64,000 nucleotides of DNA from Apium graveolens (taxonomy: Eukaryota; Streptophyta; Magnoliopsida; Apiales; Apiaceae). Below, piece after piece: positions 11,930-24,802 of this stretch. Positions within the stretch are counted from its first letter, which is position 1. Each line of letters begins with the position of its first letter. The translations under genes and the position numbers were made by a program. Below the pieces are notes generated by a model. That model did no database searches and was not told the origin of the DNA. It worked only from the letters and a program-made list of their open reading frames with translations. The stretch is taken from assembly GCF_009905375.1 (NCBI RefSeq), contig NC_133653.1, positions 70,380,920 to 70,444,919 on the forward strand, in the 5' to 3' direction.

Positions 11930-12320
11930 CCTCTATGGTGACCAGGGCAAGCTTCTGTGGCGACCAGTGTCTCTTTAGAGCTCTATGACGACGGTAAATC
12001 CTCTATGGTGACCAGTTATCCTCTATGGTGACCAGTGTACTAAGATGAACTCTATGGCGACCAAGAGACCCTCTATGGCGACCACATGACTTCTATGGCG
12101 ACCAAGAGAACCTCTATGGTGACCAAGAGAGCCACTTGTAGTCCTGTATGTAGCTCTATGGCGACCAGGTAGAGACATATTCCTTCTGTGGCGAATAGAG
12201 CCTATGGAGACCACTGGTACCATAGAGAATCTCTATGGAGACATGTGTGGTGCCTTAGAGATTTTATCTATGGAGACCAGTTATGTGGCGACCAGTGACT
12301 TGGAACACTTCCGTGGAGAC
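11930..12320 (-). repeat. CTATGGCGACCA short-motif array (S1 left LTR)
   Basis: About 16 degenerate copies of the 14-bp unit CTCTATGGCGACCA are separated by non-repeated spacers, commonly 20-21 bp from unit to unit. The homologous array in the other LTR is cleaner. Here GGCGACC is often GGTGACC or GGAGACC. A short frame across it on each strand is a by-product of the repeat. Confidence 0.9.
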
Positions 12321-13082
12321 CAACTAGAAGACTGGTATAACTTAGAATATTCATGCTCTTGTCAAACCATTCTTCAATGTATCAATACTTTCTTTTGTAA
12401 TTAAATTAAAATCCCTTCTTGTATACAGATGTTTGGTGCACTGGTCTGGTTCACAAACAACTAGCATTGAGAGAACCTAATTCAATTTGACTTGTGTGTC
12501 TGAGTTGATTCAGATTGGTTGAATATCCATTGCTTCTAACACTGACTGTCAATAAAAAAATGTACTTTCACTGGAATCCTTTCTGGTACTTTAGACAACG
12601 TCTTCATTCAACTACAATCTTGAATACTTCATTCACTGTTTTTACCAACACTTGAACATATAAATGAACTCCTGTCAGTGAGTATAGCTTCAAGACTGCA
12701 ATTGTCTTCTTTAACCTTTGTCTATACCATGTCTTCAATTCTTCAGATTCCTATGCTTCACAGACAGTCTATCTTTAATCAATGCCAATACACTGAAATC
12801 TTTTGGTAGCACTTATACACTGAATCTTCATCATTTCTGAAACCCTGAAAGTCTTTAACCTTTATTCTTCACTGAGGCATGAACATATTAATGAACTTCT
12901 TTCAGTGACCTGTAAACAGACTTCCAACCTTCTTCTAATCTTTTGATTCTTTATATTTTCCTTGTCTTTATTCTTCCTGATTTCTTGTGTTGTCATAGTA
13001 TTATTAACCTGTCATGTTCTAGTGTTGTTATCTTGTTGAGTTATCACGTAACTGTTCATACAGCTATGCAGTCTCACCAATA

Positions 13083-14212
13083 ATCCCCCCCTATTTGATT
13101 GTTAAACCTAACAAACAAATTAAATAGAGAGGATAACTCAATTAACAACTAGAAAAAGTAATGTACCAGGACTTGTAAATAATGCTACTGGTTTTCTGAA
13201 TCAAATACTGCATTTTCCAGATTTCTTGAGTAACTGAAATGAAAGATGCTTGTTCCTCTAGCACTGAACTGATCTTCATGTAGCTTCATCTTCATTTCCT
13301 TGGTTCTTCAAATCTCTTCCAGATAATACTTCTCAATCTTGAAGTAATCATCAGCAGCTTCTTTTGTACAACCACATTTCATGTTGAGAAGCACATATCT
13401 CTCTTGCTTCTCCCCCTATGAGAATCAACTGCTTATAGGAGATCACCTTCGTTTATCACCTCTCCCATATAATAGGATCCACAGATAAAAACTAATGGTA
13501 CTCCCCTTTTGGAAAACAGCTTCTCCCCTTATGAGGAATAGTGATGAACCAACCCACATCTTCTGATTACTAGGAAATCACCTTGTGTTTACCACCTCTC
13601 CTGTACAATAGGATCCGTAGTTACAAAAAAAAATGGTGTGGTGTAGTGTACATGTGTTTTACCTTTTTCCTCCTCCCTGCTATTTATGCCCCTTAGTTGA
13701 GGAATCCTCCAAACTATTATATTAGCTTTTATCTCCCCCTTAAAGAAGGAATGTATGTTGTTGTCTGAAGGAGTTCTCATATTTTACTTGGTTGGAAAAG
13801 AAATAAAAAGTCAGAGTCTGATCAATCATGTCCCTTTAAATGCTACAAGTATGACTTCATTGTTGATCATCATGTTCACCAATCTTCCCAACTCCTTACA
13901 CCTCCCAATGTGAGATCACAAATTGTTACCAATTGTTAGCTCCCAACTTGTTAGGTCCCGAAGTATTCTAATCCAATATGTAAATATTAGGTCCCTAATA
14001 GTTAGGATCCAATCATAAACAGATTCGAGACTCGAAGTATCAACAAAAATGTTTACGGATAGGGAATGGGATATGGTGATTCTCTTTCTTCCTCACTGTG
14101 AGTGTGTGATTCTGTTTCGTGTACCTCACATATGTTTCACTCTTCTCTCCACTCGTGTTTACACTCATTCTCACAAGTGTATCACTCCTCTCATAGCTCC
14201 AAAATCCAGCTG
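13083..14212 (-). other. S1 3' non-coding region with several polypurine-like runs
   Basis: Directly inside the 3' LTR is TAATCCCCCCC, on the minus strand a G-rich polypurine tract. Similar C-rich runs on the plus strand (GCTTCTCCCCCTATGAG near 13409, CTCCCCTTTTGG near 13501, CTTCTCCCCTTATGAGG near 13521, ATCTCCCCCTTAAAG near 13732) repeat through this stretch. Multiple polypurine-like copies before the 3' LTR are a known Sirevirus trait. I see no believable gene. TGTTAGGTCCCG occurs again at 13950 without a recognisable LTR behind it. Confidence 0.6.
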
Positions 14213-14217
14213 TACCT

Positions 14218-16274
14218 TGTTAGGTCCAAATATACATACAGAGGGGGGTGAATGTATGCTTTTCATTTTTCGTTAATTAATTGCAGCGGAGAATAAACCT
14301 CGAAAACGAAATAAACAAACACTAAGAGATTCACAGAATAATTCTTTTTATTAAGAAATTAAACCGTAAAGGTTTGCTTACAACTCTGAATATAAATAAT
14401 TCGAAGCAACAAATATAGAGAGAACCAAAATAATAATAATTAATTTGGGGTTCTATCTATCACTCTAAAAATTCAAAACTTCTATCAAAAGATTTTAAAT
14501 ACAATCAATAGAACTTTAAACAATGAGTGTTAAAAATTTGTAAGGCTTGAAATTATTGAAATCAACCCACTCTACAAGAAAAATTCTGCAGAGCTTTAAT
14601 GGTGTTTTGCTGAGAAGTGTTTTAAACCAATCTGCTGTAAATTGGTTTTGTAGAGGTAGAATTGTAGGAGAGATAAAAAAAAGACTATGTGGCTGCCTCT
14701 TGTCCATTTGTTTTAATTGGTACAGCTTGTAAAAATAATTCTATGGCGATCAATAATATCTGTGTAGCCGCCTTTGCCTAAAAATAATTTTTGAATGAAT
14801 CTTGTGGCGACCGGAAAGGAGAGAGAGAGCAGCACATGCACTGTACTAATTCTGTGGGGCGACAACAGGCAGGAGAGAGAGAGAATGAGTCGCAATACAA
14901 AATAAAAGCAGCCGCCTTTGCCTTGGTCTAATTCGCCTATGGCGATTCTTCTATGGCGATAGAAACACACAGTACATGTTTCTTCCTTTATTTCTTTTGT
15001 TTGAATAAACAAAAGCAGCACAACATGCATGCAGCTTGGTCAACATGCAATACAGGAGGAAGCTGTTGTTTGCGCGAAAAGAAAATAAACAGGCGCCTTG
15101 GAAATGCATGTGCGCCACACGCGGACGGAATAGGAGGAGGGTCCCCGCGTGCAAGTCACACGCGCGTCATGTGTTCCAGAGTAAAATCATAAAAGAAACT
15201 GCCACTACTTATTGAATCAATTGATTCATTTTTTTGTTTTTGTTCCGTGGTCCCGCATAGATTGCTTTCTCTGCCACACAAAAGGAATGCACAGCTTCAC
15301 TTGATTACTTTTAATTCGTTATGTACCACATACATGCATAAGTTTATTTTTTCAATCACCCACAGCACTCACCCTGCCAATTTATTTCATGTACATTTGA
15401 TTTCCGGTTTGTTTGATTTCTCAGTACAACTCCTGGCTGGAAAAACTAATAATTCAGAAAAAATAAAATACAAGTTTGATTTTAAAATAAATAAATAAAT
15501 AAAGTTTTTAATTTTATTTATTTATTTAATTAAACTTCAAACATTTATTTTATTTATCCATAACTAAATATTGATATTAAATTAAATAAATAAATGATAT
15601 GAGTTTCATTTATTCATTTAATAAAAATCAATCTTTAATTTATTTATTTTAAAATCAGTTGTGATATAAAATTAAATAAATAAATGAATGAATTTCCATT
15701 TATTCATTTAATAAGAAATCAGTCCTTGATTAAAAATAAATCTAGTAAATCCTAGAGTTGTACTCCTTTGTATCTTCAGCCCTTCTAATCTCCGGGATCT
15801 TGTACCTCAACATATTTCCAGACTCCTCGAGTACAAAACCCACTTAACAGTATTTCTAAAAATAATCCTCCGTTTCCTTTCACGGATCTCTGACGTCTCG
15901 TGCACGAGTCTGGTTCACAGACGACTAGTTCCTCTCTCAGGCCTTCGTATTATACTCGTATAAACCACTGTTAAGTCTTCTACCAAATATAACCAACTTT
16001 ACTAGGAATCCTTGAGGTCTTCACACTGATTCTGACAACTGCTTCGAATGACTCCAACCTTATTACTCCGATGCCTGAACATATTAATGAACTTCATCCG
16101 GATCGTTGTTGACGTCTTCTTCACTGCAGCTAACAAAACCTTTTGTGCATATACCCAATATCCAATATGTACTGATCCTAGTGGAACATAGATTATTTCA
16201 AAGTCCTTGTCCTATGTTGAGTTATCCAAACCAGTATTGTTGAGTTATACGTACAACTTCAATCTTGCTCAACA
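14218..16274 (-). repeat. Solo LTR of a third Sirevirus-like family, 2057 bp
   Basis: The sequence starts TGTTAGGTCCAAAT and ends GCTCAACA, with a perfect 5-bp duplication TACCT on both sides (14213-14217, 16275-16279). No internal domain lies between, so this is a solo LTR left by recombination between two LTRs. It is related to the S1 LTR in layout (G-rich loop near the left end, scattered CTATGGCGA units at 14741-14955) but not in detail. It interrupts the S1 extra ORF. Open frames inside are AT-rich chance frames. The stretch 15480-15740 is largely AAATAAAT-type low complexity. Confidence 0.9.
14235..14258 (-). other. LTR inner-end stem-loop (solo LTR)
   Basis: CATACA at 14235-14240 pairs with TGTATG at 14253-14258 around a 12-nt loop GAGGGGGGTGAA. 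It starts 17 bp from the LTR end. It is the same design as in S1, S2 and X, with a different stem. Confidence 0.7.
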
Positions 16275-16279
16275 TACCT

Positions 16280-16967
16280 GCAAGGAAAATCACCTTAGCC
16301 ATCCTTAAGGAGGTCACATGTGGTGCAATGGGAGTTCGCAAATCCCCATCCTTGTTAGACTCGTCAGATGAATCTGAGTTATAATCTATAAGTTGTAGTT
16401 TCCCTTTTAGGGTTCCAGATTTGAACTCTGGGAAGGTAAACAATGATCCAAAAAATTTAGAATAAAGATCAAAGTTTCCTTCTAATGTTTGTGAAGACAT
16501 TTCCTTGTGAATCATCTAGTAATATCTGAATCATTGTCAACAAGTTGTCGATCTGCACCTATGTCAGATCCACTATTCGCAGATGCATCCAGGGGATTTA
16601 AGCCTGGGGAGGTAGAAACTGACTACTGACATATGGATATTGGATCAGTATCCTCTCCTAATACCTGTAAAGGCAATTGGTCCATTAAAGAACCTTGAAC
16701 AATCGAATCGGACCGTAAAATGGTCGAAGCTCTTGTTTCCGTCAACTCATCCTTTGTGTGTGTAACCTTTCCTTGTGCATCAAGAATTGCTTATATTTGA
16801 GGTGGTGACACTACATCGGATACCCTGGCCGATAGGCGAATTTCAATAGACGCACCTTGTTGAGAGGATGAATCTAGTAACTGTTTTGGTGTCTTTTCAG
16901 CCATTACATCTTTTTGAGAAGATGTATGGGAGCTAGCAGTTGTCTCAGTTTTGATACTACTCATCTT
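16280..16967 (-). pseudogene. S1 extra 3' ORF (Sirevirus env-position ORF), N-terminal part
   Basis: Reading leftwards from about 16965 the minus strand encodes MSSIKTETTASSHTSSQ and continues, Ser/Thr/Gln-rich and hydrophilic, with one stop near 16793. A further stop or shift near 16630 separates it from 16515-16280 (GKLQLIDYNSDSSDESNKDG). It is cut by the solo LTR at 16274 and seems to continue left of 14213. Its place between pol and the 3' LTR, and its composition, match the extra ORF of Sireviruses, often called env-like. I see no signal peptide or membrane segment. Function is unknown. Confidence 0.55.
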
Positions 16968-19161
16968 TATAGAAAACAGAGCTGCTAGGTTGACTTCAGA
17001 ACCTTCCTTATGTGGTGCACTAAGGCACTTTCTCCCTCACGCTCATTCATACTTCATTTTAGTGGTAAGAGAGTGTTGGTTGGTTCTGTTTCCGTGTTTG
17101 TCTTTACAGTCTGGGATAGAAGTTGTGGGTTTTCAACCTCATGACTATCAAATGAAAGAATGCCATTGGAGGCTGAACCTGCATCACAGAGCGTATGGCA
17201 ATATAGAGATAAAATGCACTTAAGATCTATAAAGAATGAAAATTATGCATTTAATCTTTTAAGAGAAATGATGTACAATAGTGATTTCAAAAGGATTTTT
17301 AATGAAATAAGAAATCACCAATGTAGAAAGAAGTTTGATTTTTCTCTAAAAAGTGTTTGAGTGCACAAGTCTGTTTTTATGCCTAAAAAGATAAATGATT
17401 TGATAAGACACAGACTGATGACCTTGCAGTATAAAGAAGAGAAAGAAAGCAAATACAACAGGTACGCCAATTAATAAGATTGATGAAGTAGCAATTAATT
17501 TTGTCTTTCAATATGAATGAGTTCTTGTAAAAACATTGATCACTTAGGGTAAAGTCTAAGCAATTCTCATTCACGTCAAAAGCACCAGAATCTATCTTTA
17601 TAAGATTATAATCAACAAAATTATTTATTGATAAATAATCTTAATAAGACTGACTATGCTGCTAATTTCAAATTATAGTGAATCTTTCAGATATAGCAAC
17701 TCATGTAAATTCACTAGAACTTAAAATCTCACAATTATCTACCACAAAATATATTAACAATTTATCATTGACTGATACTTGTCAAGTACTTTAGTTACCA
17801 ATAATTATATTGCATCTTATTTAAATATTAAAATAAGATATCAATGAATTAAATACCAATTATCGATCAAAAAGATACCAGCATTCAATTTCATATATCA
17901 TACAATTGTTAACTCCTAACAACTGTAGTATCTCAAACAATATTGGTTCAATAAATAAAGCAACATTAACCAACATTGACTTGTTTACAATCTTAGAAAA
18001 ATATTCTAAGTTCCATATACTTTGATCCATTGAGTATTGCATCTATTATCAAAGTGTTTAGGAATTTGCAAATAAGTATAAAAATTATTCTAGGTGGACA
18101 ACATATGGTTACTTCTAATAAAGTAAAATCCTTTTTAACCGTAGTTGTACTTCAAGAGATATTTTTACACTTTCTATATTAGTATAAGTGACTGAAGATA
18201 AGCATTGATTACTCAGAGGAGTTCTAAGTAATGTCACAAATACTAATACTTCACAATTAGTTCATAGTTAAACTCTTAACTAAATATCATTAACTGATAT
18301 AAGTCAAAAATTAGCATACAACCAATCATGCTACAATCATGATTCTGATTTCAATGAATTCTTGAGATGTGAACATTGCTAAATTCACTAAAACTAAAAT
18401 CTCATAATTAACTTATAACACATAAGATACAATCAATATGTTAGATATCAATTATTGACAGATTTAGTTATAATCAATCATGCTGCTTATTTATTTTAAG
18501 TTAGTTTGAATTATGGAGCAAATAAAATCATTGAATTGCTTCAATTTCCATAATCCAAACTTCCTAAAATAAATACTAAATAAATAAATACTAAATATCT
18601 ATGAGTTAGATACTAGCACTTAAATATTTTAATAATTATCCTTGAATAATCACCAATAGAATATATGACTTATATACATGGAAATCACTTTCTGGATAAT
18701 TAGTAATTTTAGAAATACTGTCTAAGCATATAAAATATTGAGAGTTTTATACACATAACTTAGAAAATACTTCAATTTTCAATATTAGTGATTTTAGAAA
18801 TAAGCATTGATTACTTAGAACAAAAATTTTAAATAATATCACTAATACTAAAAGTATCACAATTATTCGTACCGGATACAAATAACTATGCTACATATTA
18901 TTTTAACATAATTTAAATTATGAGACTGATATGGAATGGAATTGTCTACGGTCATAATTTAAATCAATTAAAATAATATTCAAACTTCATGATATAATAC
19001 TTAACTATCACAACTGTATATGACATTGTAATCATGATAATCAAGATAGTAGCACTAAGTACGAGGTACTGGATTACTGATAAATTCACAAGTCCTTTAA
19101 ATATTAAAGATTTAATACTTGTGAACTTATATGAAGAATTTCTTACAGATGGGATTTCCAA
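16968..19161 (-). other. AT-rich spacer inside S1, no gene seen
   Basis: About 2.2 kb of AT-rich DNA lies between the RNase H remnant and the extra ORF of S1. Short frames occur on both strands without coding character. Phrases such as ACTTAGA and CTAAGTAAT recur loosely, suggesting decayed repeats. Nothing can be identified. Confidence 0.5.
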
Positions 19162-19632
19162 CTAGTATGCAATGAATGATATCCCACACTTACAAACCAG
19201 TCTTGAAAGATTAATTTTAACAAGTGATTTAATAAGTATTTCTGCAAGTGACTCTTTGACTAAAAGACATGCTCCCGAAATAAATGATACCTGGTATGAA
19301 GGTGCTTTGTCATAGAGTGTTCCACAGAGTTGTTGGATTTGAAGTTGTTTCTCATTATAACAGGAAATCAATCTTCTTCCATAAAGTTGACAGCTTTCTG
19401 AGATGCTTCTCCTGTCACTTAGGTTGACAGCTTCAGAGATGCTTCTCCTGTCTTTCTTACAGCCTGTGTAGTCTATATCTATATAGCCAAACATGTTAAG
19501 CACAATATATTTAGGGTACTTTACTCCAAGAGTTGGTAATCCCTTAAGATATCTAATAATCTTTTTAATAGCTATAAGATTGGATTCTTTAGGATCCACT
19601 TGGAACCTTGCACATTGGCATCTTGAGAACAT
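19162..19632 (-). pseudogene. pol: Ty1/copia RNase H (S1), decayed
   Basis: The minus-strand frame encodes RFQVDPKESNLIAIKKIIRY, then YLKGLPTLGVKYPK and GYIDIDYTGCKKDRRSISE. These correspond to the copia RNase H entry (DPKESHL, RYLKGT, GLWYP, YSDADYAGCKxDRKSTSG). The catalytic DAD has become DID. A 13-residue piece around SDRRSISE is duplicated, which breaks the domain. After QLYGRRLISCYNEKQ the homology fades. It is non-functional. Confidence 0.8.
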
Positions 19633-21600
19633 TACATGTTGTTTATTAGCATTTCAGTAAAAGAGTGAGCTTGTCATACCTCTCTAGCTTGTCATTATAC
19701 CGGAGTTGCACTGATCAAGCTTAAGTGGTTCTTGTTGGTAAGTAGTCTTGACATGTTCGGAATCTTCCAAATTTTGCATCTTCAAAAGATCCTTAACTTA
19801 TTTGTATTGCCATCATTATTTTGGTTTACTTTTCCTCCTAAAAGAATTGTTCTTTTGGCTTGCTTGAGCTCCTAAAAGAATTATTCTAATGGATTGCTTG
19901 AAGTAATTCCAAAAAGAATTGCAACTTTCCAACATGCTCCTCCATACCTATTCTGCAACTACTTAGCGAATAATCTAGCACAAGTTTTTGTTAGTAGACC
20001 AACATATAACATTATCAAGATATCACTACACATATATAACTTAATATGTTTGTGCCTAGTGATAAAGAGAGTTATTAATATAACAACTCTACTAGTTCAC
20101 ATTTAACTACAAATTCAATTAGAGTGCCATACCATGTCCTTGACGATTTTTTGAGTAGTATACTAGTTCATACCAACCTGAAGTGAGCTTGTGAAGAAGA
20201 GATATACATATTCCAATAGATCTGCAACTGCAAAGTCCATGAACTGTGGTGCATTGACTTCCTCTTTTGAATCACCATCCAGGAGTGCACTTGTACACAT
20301 CTACTAGAGTCCAATTCTGAGTGTAATGTGCATTAGGTGCCTGATATGTCATAATATCCTCGAGTCTCGTCACTGGTGCTTTCTGTCAGATACTGCTTCC
20401 TGATAATAACCTATCATCCAGTTTGGCCTTGTGCCTCGTAACAATACCATTGTCATCCAGTATTGACTTCTGGTTATCCTAGTACCAATTACAAAGTTGT
20501 CATTTGGTTTGGATACCAGCTTTCCTAAAATCTGCTTGCTGACTGATTGAGTTCATTTTGTTTTGTAATCACCCAATCAATCCGGATCTATCAGAGCTTC
20601 TGTACCTTTCTTAGTTTCTTCTTCAGATAGAAAACTAGAGAAATAATAATTCGCACTCAGTAGCCATGCTAAGTATTACTCCACCATCTGGATCACTTAA
20701 GAACTAGACTCTGGGAATAGACTTGACATCAAACCCTTTGTCTCATCAAATATGTTCTTGTTGTTTCCTCTGAATTTTCAATGTGGTGTTATGTCTGACT
20801 AGTTGATCCTTCTATTGCTCCCCCTAAGCTGTTTCTGGGATTTCCTGAAAATCCTTACCCTTGCTGACTGGCTTCATTGAAATAATGAGTTGTATTATAC
20901 ACTGCCATTCTACTTCTTGGATATGAATCATCAATACCATTAATTTCTCCTTTAACAGCTTGGAGCATGGAGTTATTGAAATATGCATTTAGACTATCTA
21001 TCACCTTCTATTGATCAGTCACAAATGCCCTGTAGGTTGTATACTCCACTGAGTATCCATGGAAAATATCCTAACTAGTCTTAGCTGCAAATGCCAAGAT
21101 CTTCAAACAACTGAAAAAATTTTATTGTTTGCTTCTGTAAAACATTCTTTCCAAACACTTTCAGGTTATCCAGTGTTTGCTTCTGTTGGCCATTAACTCA
21201 TTAGTGGTCTTCATGTATACATCCAGATCAAGGCTTGATCTTACTTGTTGCAAACTGTATTGACTGCTCCAGCTCTTTGGTATTTAGAAAGTCTTGAATA
21301 GCTTGATATTTCCCTTATAGCTTTAATCAAGTTCTGGTTCTTCCTTTGTACCACTCCATTCTGACACGGAGCTCCCAGTTCTGAATATATCTCAAAATAT
21401 TCTTGATGTTACAGATATTAATCAGAACTGCTTCTTGAATTCAGTCCCATTATCTGACTACAAGATCATTTCTTTTACAGTAGCTTCCAGCTTGATCTTC
21501 TCATACGATTAATCACCATCTATGATGTCTTGTCTTGAGAATGCACGAACAACAACTTTGTTTAATAAGAGTAGTCAACCACCATCACTAAGGTATATCT
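19633..21600 (-). pseudogene. pol: Ty1/copia integrase and RT remnants (S1), heavily decayed
   Basis: No long frame survives, but translated fragments on the minus strand are recognisable. Near 20380-20640 LDDNGIVTRHKAKL matches the start of copia RT ([15 protein letters not shown]). Near 21340-21380 GAPCQNGVVQRKNQNLIKA matches the integrase segment around the catalytic Glu (TPQQNGVVERKNRTL). Near 21431-21460 SDNGTEFK carries the second catalytic Asp. The order, integrase right of RT and RNase H, confirms a minus-strand copia element. Confidence 0.72.
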
Positions 21601-24312
21601 TTGCTTTCATGTGATGTTGTTTTTGACTCCTCTTTCTGACATGCCTCACATTTATCGTCTTTTGAATTCCAGATGAGGCAGTCCTCTCACTAATCCTTTT
21701 TCACAAAAGAGTTCTTTGAGTTGATGTTCAAGGGTGAGAGCTTCTAATGCCATAACTAAACTTTTGTCAGATGAAGCTTTACATTAGAAACCATTGACTT
21801 CACCTTTTCAGAGTTTCCAGTCTAGCCACGAGCATTTCCTTTCCTTACTCTAAGAAGAGAAAGCTTCTCAATCTTCCTGCTTCAGATGAGACACAAATCC
21901 TTTATTGAATTGACCGTCCTTTGATGCAGAACTGTCTGATAACAGGATTTGTGCCTTGATTCTCCAGCAAGGAAGTTGCTTCGATTGTTATCAGTGACAC
22001 CAATGATTAGTTATTATCAGTGATACCAATTGTTCAATTCATGATGACATCCCTTTATCTGTATAGCTTGTCCCATAGTGAAAACCTTTGTTGTCATCTC
22101 CAAAGGTTACTGACGGAATAGCTTTTGTTGATCACATTTGATTATGAGGCTCTTTCTTTGATCATATACCTTTAGTATGAATTACCAAGAATACATATGA
22201 ATTAATTGATCTGTTATGTCATGCACTCACAAATGGATTAACAGTTCTTGGTACTCAACTTATCAGTTTGGGTCCACTTGGATTAGAGATATTATTATAA
22301 ACAAAGATAACAACAGCTGCAACCTTATCATGCTTGTTCTTATCTTTGACTGACCATTTTCTCCATTTTAATACCCTTGACAAATTTGTCTCTAGTCTAG
22401 GAGAAAATTGGTTCCAACCTTACATAAGGAGGACTAGCAGTCTTTGCCCTATTGTAATCCTAAACATGCTTCTTCTACAATTAATGCAAGTACTAAGATA
22501 TGCATTCATGGCATAAAAATAAGCAAGCATTGTATTAAGAATACATGGCATTCATTCAGATACATTACACATAAGAATTAAGCAAGACATGCATGATATG
22601 GAACAAACAGAATTAATACATAAATCACTAATTCTATCTAGTCCAATCATGTTCATGTATCTCATCTAGCTATCTCAATCTAAATATAAACTAATACATC
22701 TTAACAAACAATTCATATCAAATGAATAAATCGGATTATAATAAGATATAGGAGATAAGCATAAATAAAGATCTTATATGCTGGAAAATATATATCTCAC
22801 TAAAGCAATTAATCATGTTCAACAAATATTCAAAAACATATTTAAGATCATCTAAAGTAACATCCACAAGTTAAACATCAATCCTAGTTACCAGAAAAAT
22901 AATCTAGTGAACTAGTTCAGCATTATCTATGTGTGATGCTATCATGCTTGTGCGAGTGTTAAACATTTAAACACTATGATCTTATCATGCATTGAATATT
23001 GAGAGCAAAGTATTGCAGTGATTCAAGAATTTGAAACCTGAGATATGTGAGTTGGACCATCTTCAGAGATTGCTATGAAAGCAAGATATTCATTACTCTC
23101 GTCATATGATACATCCAACTCTTTCCCGTGCACTATAAGTTTTGATTGGCTACTTCCCTACGAAAACATTCCACCTTTGTCTCAACTCTTCAACTGAATC
23201 CCTACTCATCCTTGTTTGTCAAGCTTCTTGTTCTCTTGTAGCAAAATCCCTGATAGTTACTTGACACATATTGCTTGTCAAACCTGTAGCTATCAAATCT
23301 TGTTTATGTCCCAACCTCAGTCTGTAACCACCTCTTGAACTGAATCTGTAAGAATCTCTACTTCAGAATAGATAGGCTTGATCCTTGGATATACCTTATG
23401 TACTCCTTGTGAATCTGATGCAACTAAACTTTCCTGACAAGTAAAACACTTCCTTGACGCCCAGTCCCTCAAGTACTTCTACATGAGCTTCTTCTGATTC
23501 AACTATCAGCAACTCTTACATTCTGTCCCGAGGTTCCAACCTTAATGCATGTAACTGAGATATTTGTATGTCCCCATTATTCTCTCTGACCTCCACAATT
23601 CCTGCTTGTATGATCTCATTGATTCCATGATAAATGTAGCATTGGTACAAACCACTGTGTGACTGTATAATCTGAAATCATAGATTTGTCTTAAAATCTC
23701 CGAGAAAAATTGTACTCGTAGAAATTTCATTCATTTCCTGCGTCTGAAAACCCAGTGGTATCCTATGGAGTAAGCCTTTGAGGAAGATCCATAATTTTCT
23801 TCTGTAGGTCTTGAAATCAGTTCCATTGGAGTAAGAAAACCATTATCTATAACTTCTGTGTTCGGGAATTTTCTGTCTAAATAGCACATGGTCTTCGTTT
23901 TTTCAAAAGATTAAAATCCACTTTAAAAGCCCGGAGGAATCCTGAGTCTACCAATCCTTGAGTATCCTTAGTTTAATATTCAAGAGAAAATTTAAATTTT
24001 CAATATTTTTAATTTTCTTAGAAAATAAATTAGTCAAAAATAAATATTTACATAAAATCTAATTTTCAAGAATTTTGAATTTTCTTAAAAATTAAATAAA
24101 ATGTAAATTATTATTTAAGAAAAATTTAAATTTAAGAATTTTAAATTTTATGGAAAAATAAATAAATCAGAAATAAAAATTATGGCTGTCCAAATAATTT
24201 AAAATCCAAAAATTTCAAGTGTTGATAATTTTTGAATTAAAAAATCTGAAAATATGAGAACTTGATTGTTTGGGCCTGACACACCGGATCTGATTTGTAT
24301 ATCGATCAACAA
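21601..24312 (-). other. S1 gag/protease and leader region, unreadable
   Basis: By position this 2.7 kb should hold Gag, the protease and the start of integrase, but I cannot read a convincing protein. The part nearest the primer site (23960-24240) is very AT-rich and may be a leader. Open frames such as 22334-22516 and 23542-23730 are short and show no family motif. Confidence 0.5.
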
Positions 24313-24324
24313 GCTCTGATACCA
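24313..24324 (-). other. Primer-binding site of S1 (tRNA-Met type)
   Basis: On the minus strand TGGTATCAGAGC lies two bases inside the right LTR. It is complementary to the 3' end of plant initiator tRNA-Met and fixes the element's direction as right to left. Confidence 0.9.
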
Positions 24325-24339
24325 ATTGTTAGGTCCCGA

Positions 24340-24372
24340 ATTATCGTAGAAGGGGGGGTTGAATACGATAAT
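24340..24372 (-). other. LTR inner-end stem-loop (S1, right copy)
   Basis: This is the same 9-bp stem as the left copy (24340-24348 with 24364-24372). The loop is one G longer (15 nt), so the stem survived while the loop changed. Confidence 0.8.
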
Positions 24373-24802
24373 CAATAAATTAAAAATTCTTTCGAATCTT
24401 TAGCTGATATAGATTTAGTGCTCGGTTAGTGGTTTCATGTTCTTGATAGGAATAGTGTTTGGAACAATAAAACGAGGAACACAAGATGTTCGGGGAAGTA
24501 TATATTCGTATATAAATCCTCAAGGGGTGTTGCTACACTCCGGTAAATAAATTTACCGGCTACAATCTAAGAACAATAAAGTTCATATCTTCTACAAAGA
24601 TTTACAAATCGAATCCTATACAATGATCTACCTTTTGTTTGTCTAAGGATTTAATTACCGGGTAACAATTATAATGCCCCTAAGAATATACAAGAGTTAA
24701 TTCTGCTTCAAAGTGTAGACTTATATGAATTCAATTGGACAGGTGGCATTTCTATGTCCACACAAGTCCTTGAATTGTTGCAAATGAATCAATAAATATA
24801 AC

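Larger units (their letters stand above)
11317..13082 (-). repeat. 3' LTR of S1, 1766 bp
   Basis: The LTR starts TGTTAGGTCCCG and ends CTCACCAATA (the partner ends CCAACA, so the terminal C has mutated to T). It aligns with 24327-25997 throughout. The difference in length is mainly a block at about 11690-11820, absent from the right copy and bounded by short TTAA homology. The array of CTATGGCGACC units lies at 11930-12320. In this copy many CG steps have changed. Confidence 0.92.

Noticed and set aside
12023..12404. Ser/His-rich and Thr/Glu-rich ORFs across the left motif array
   Set aside because: The repeats create open frames in several registers; the right LTR does not keep them.
13945..14000. 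Another TGTTAGGTCCCG start at 13950 as a further LTR
   Set aside because: No G-rich loop, stem or matching LTR end follows; probably a chance or fragmentary copy.
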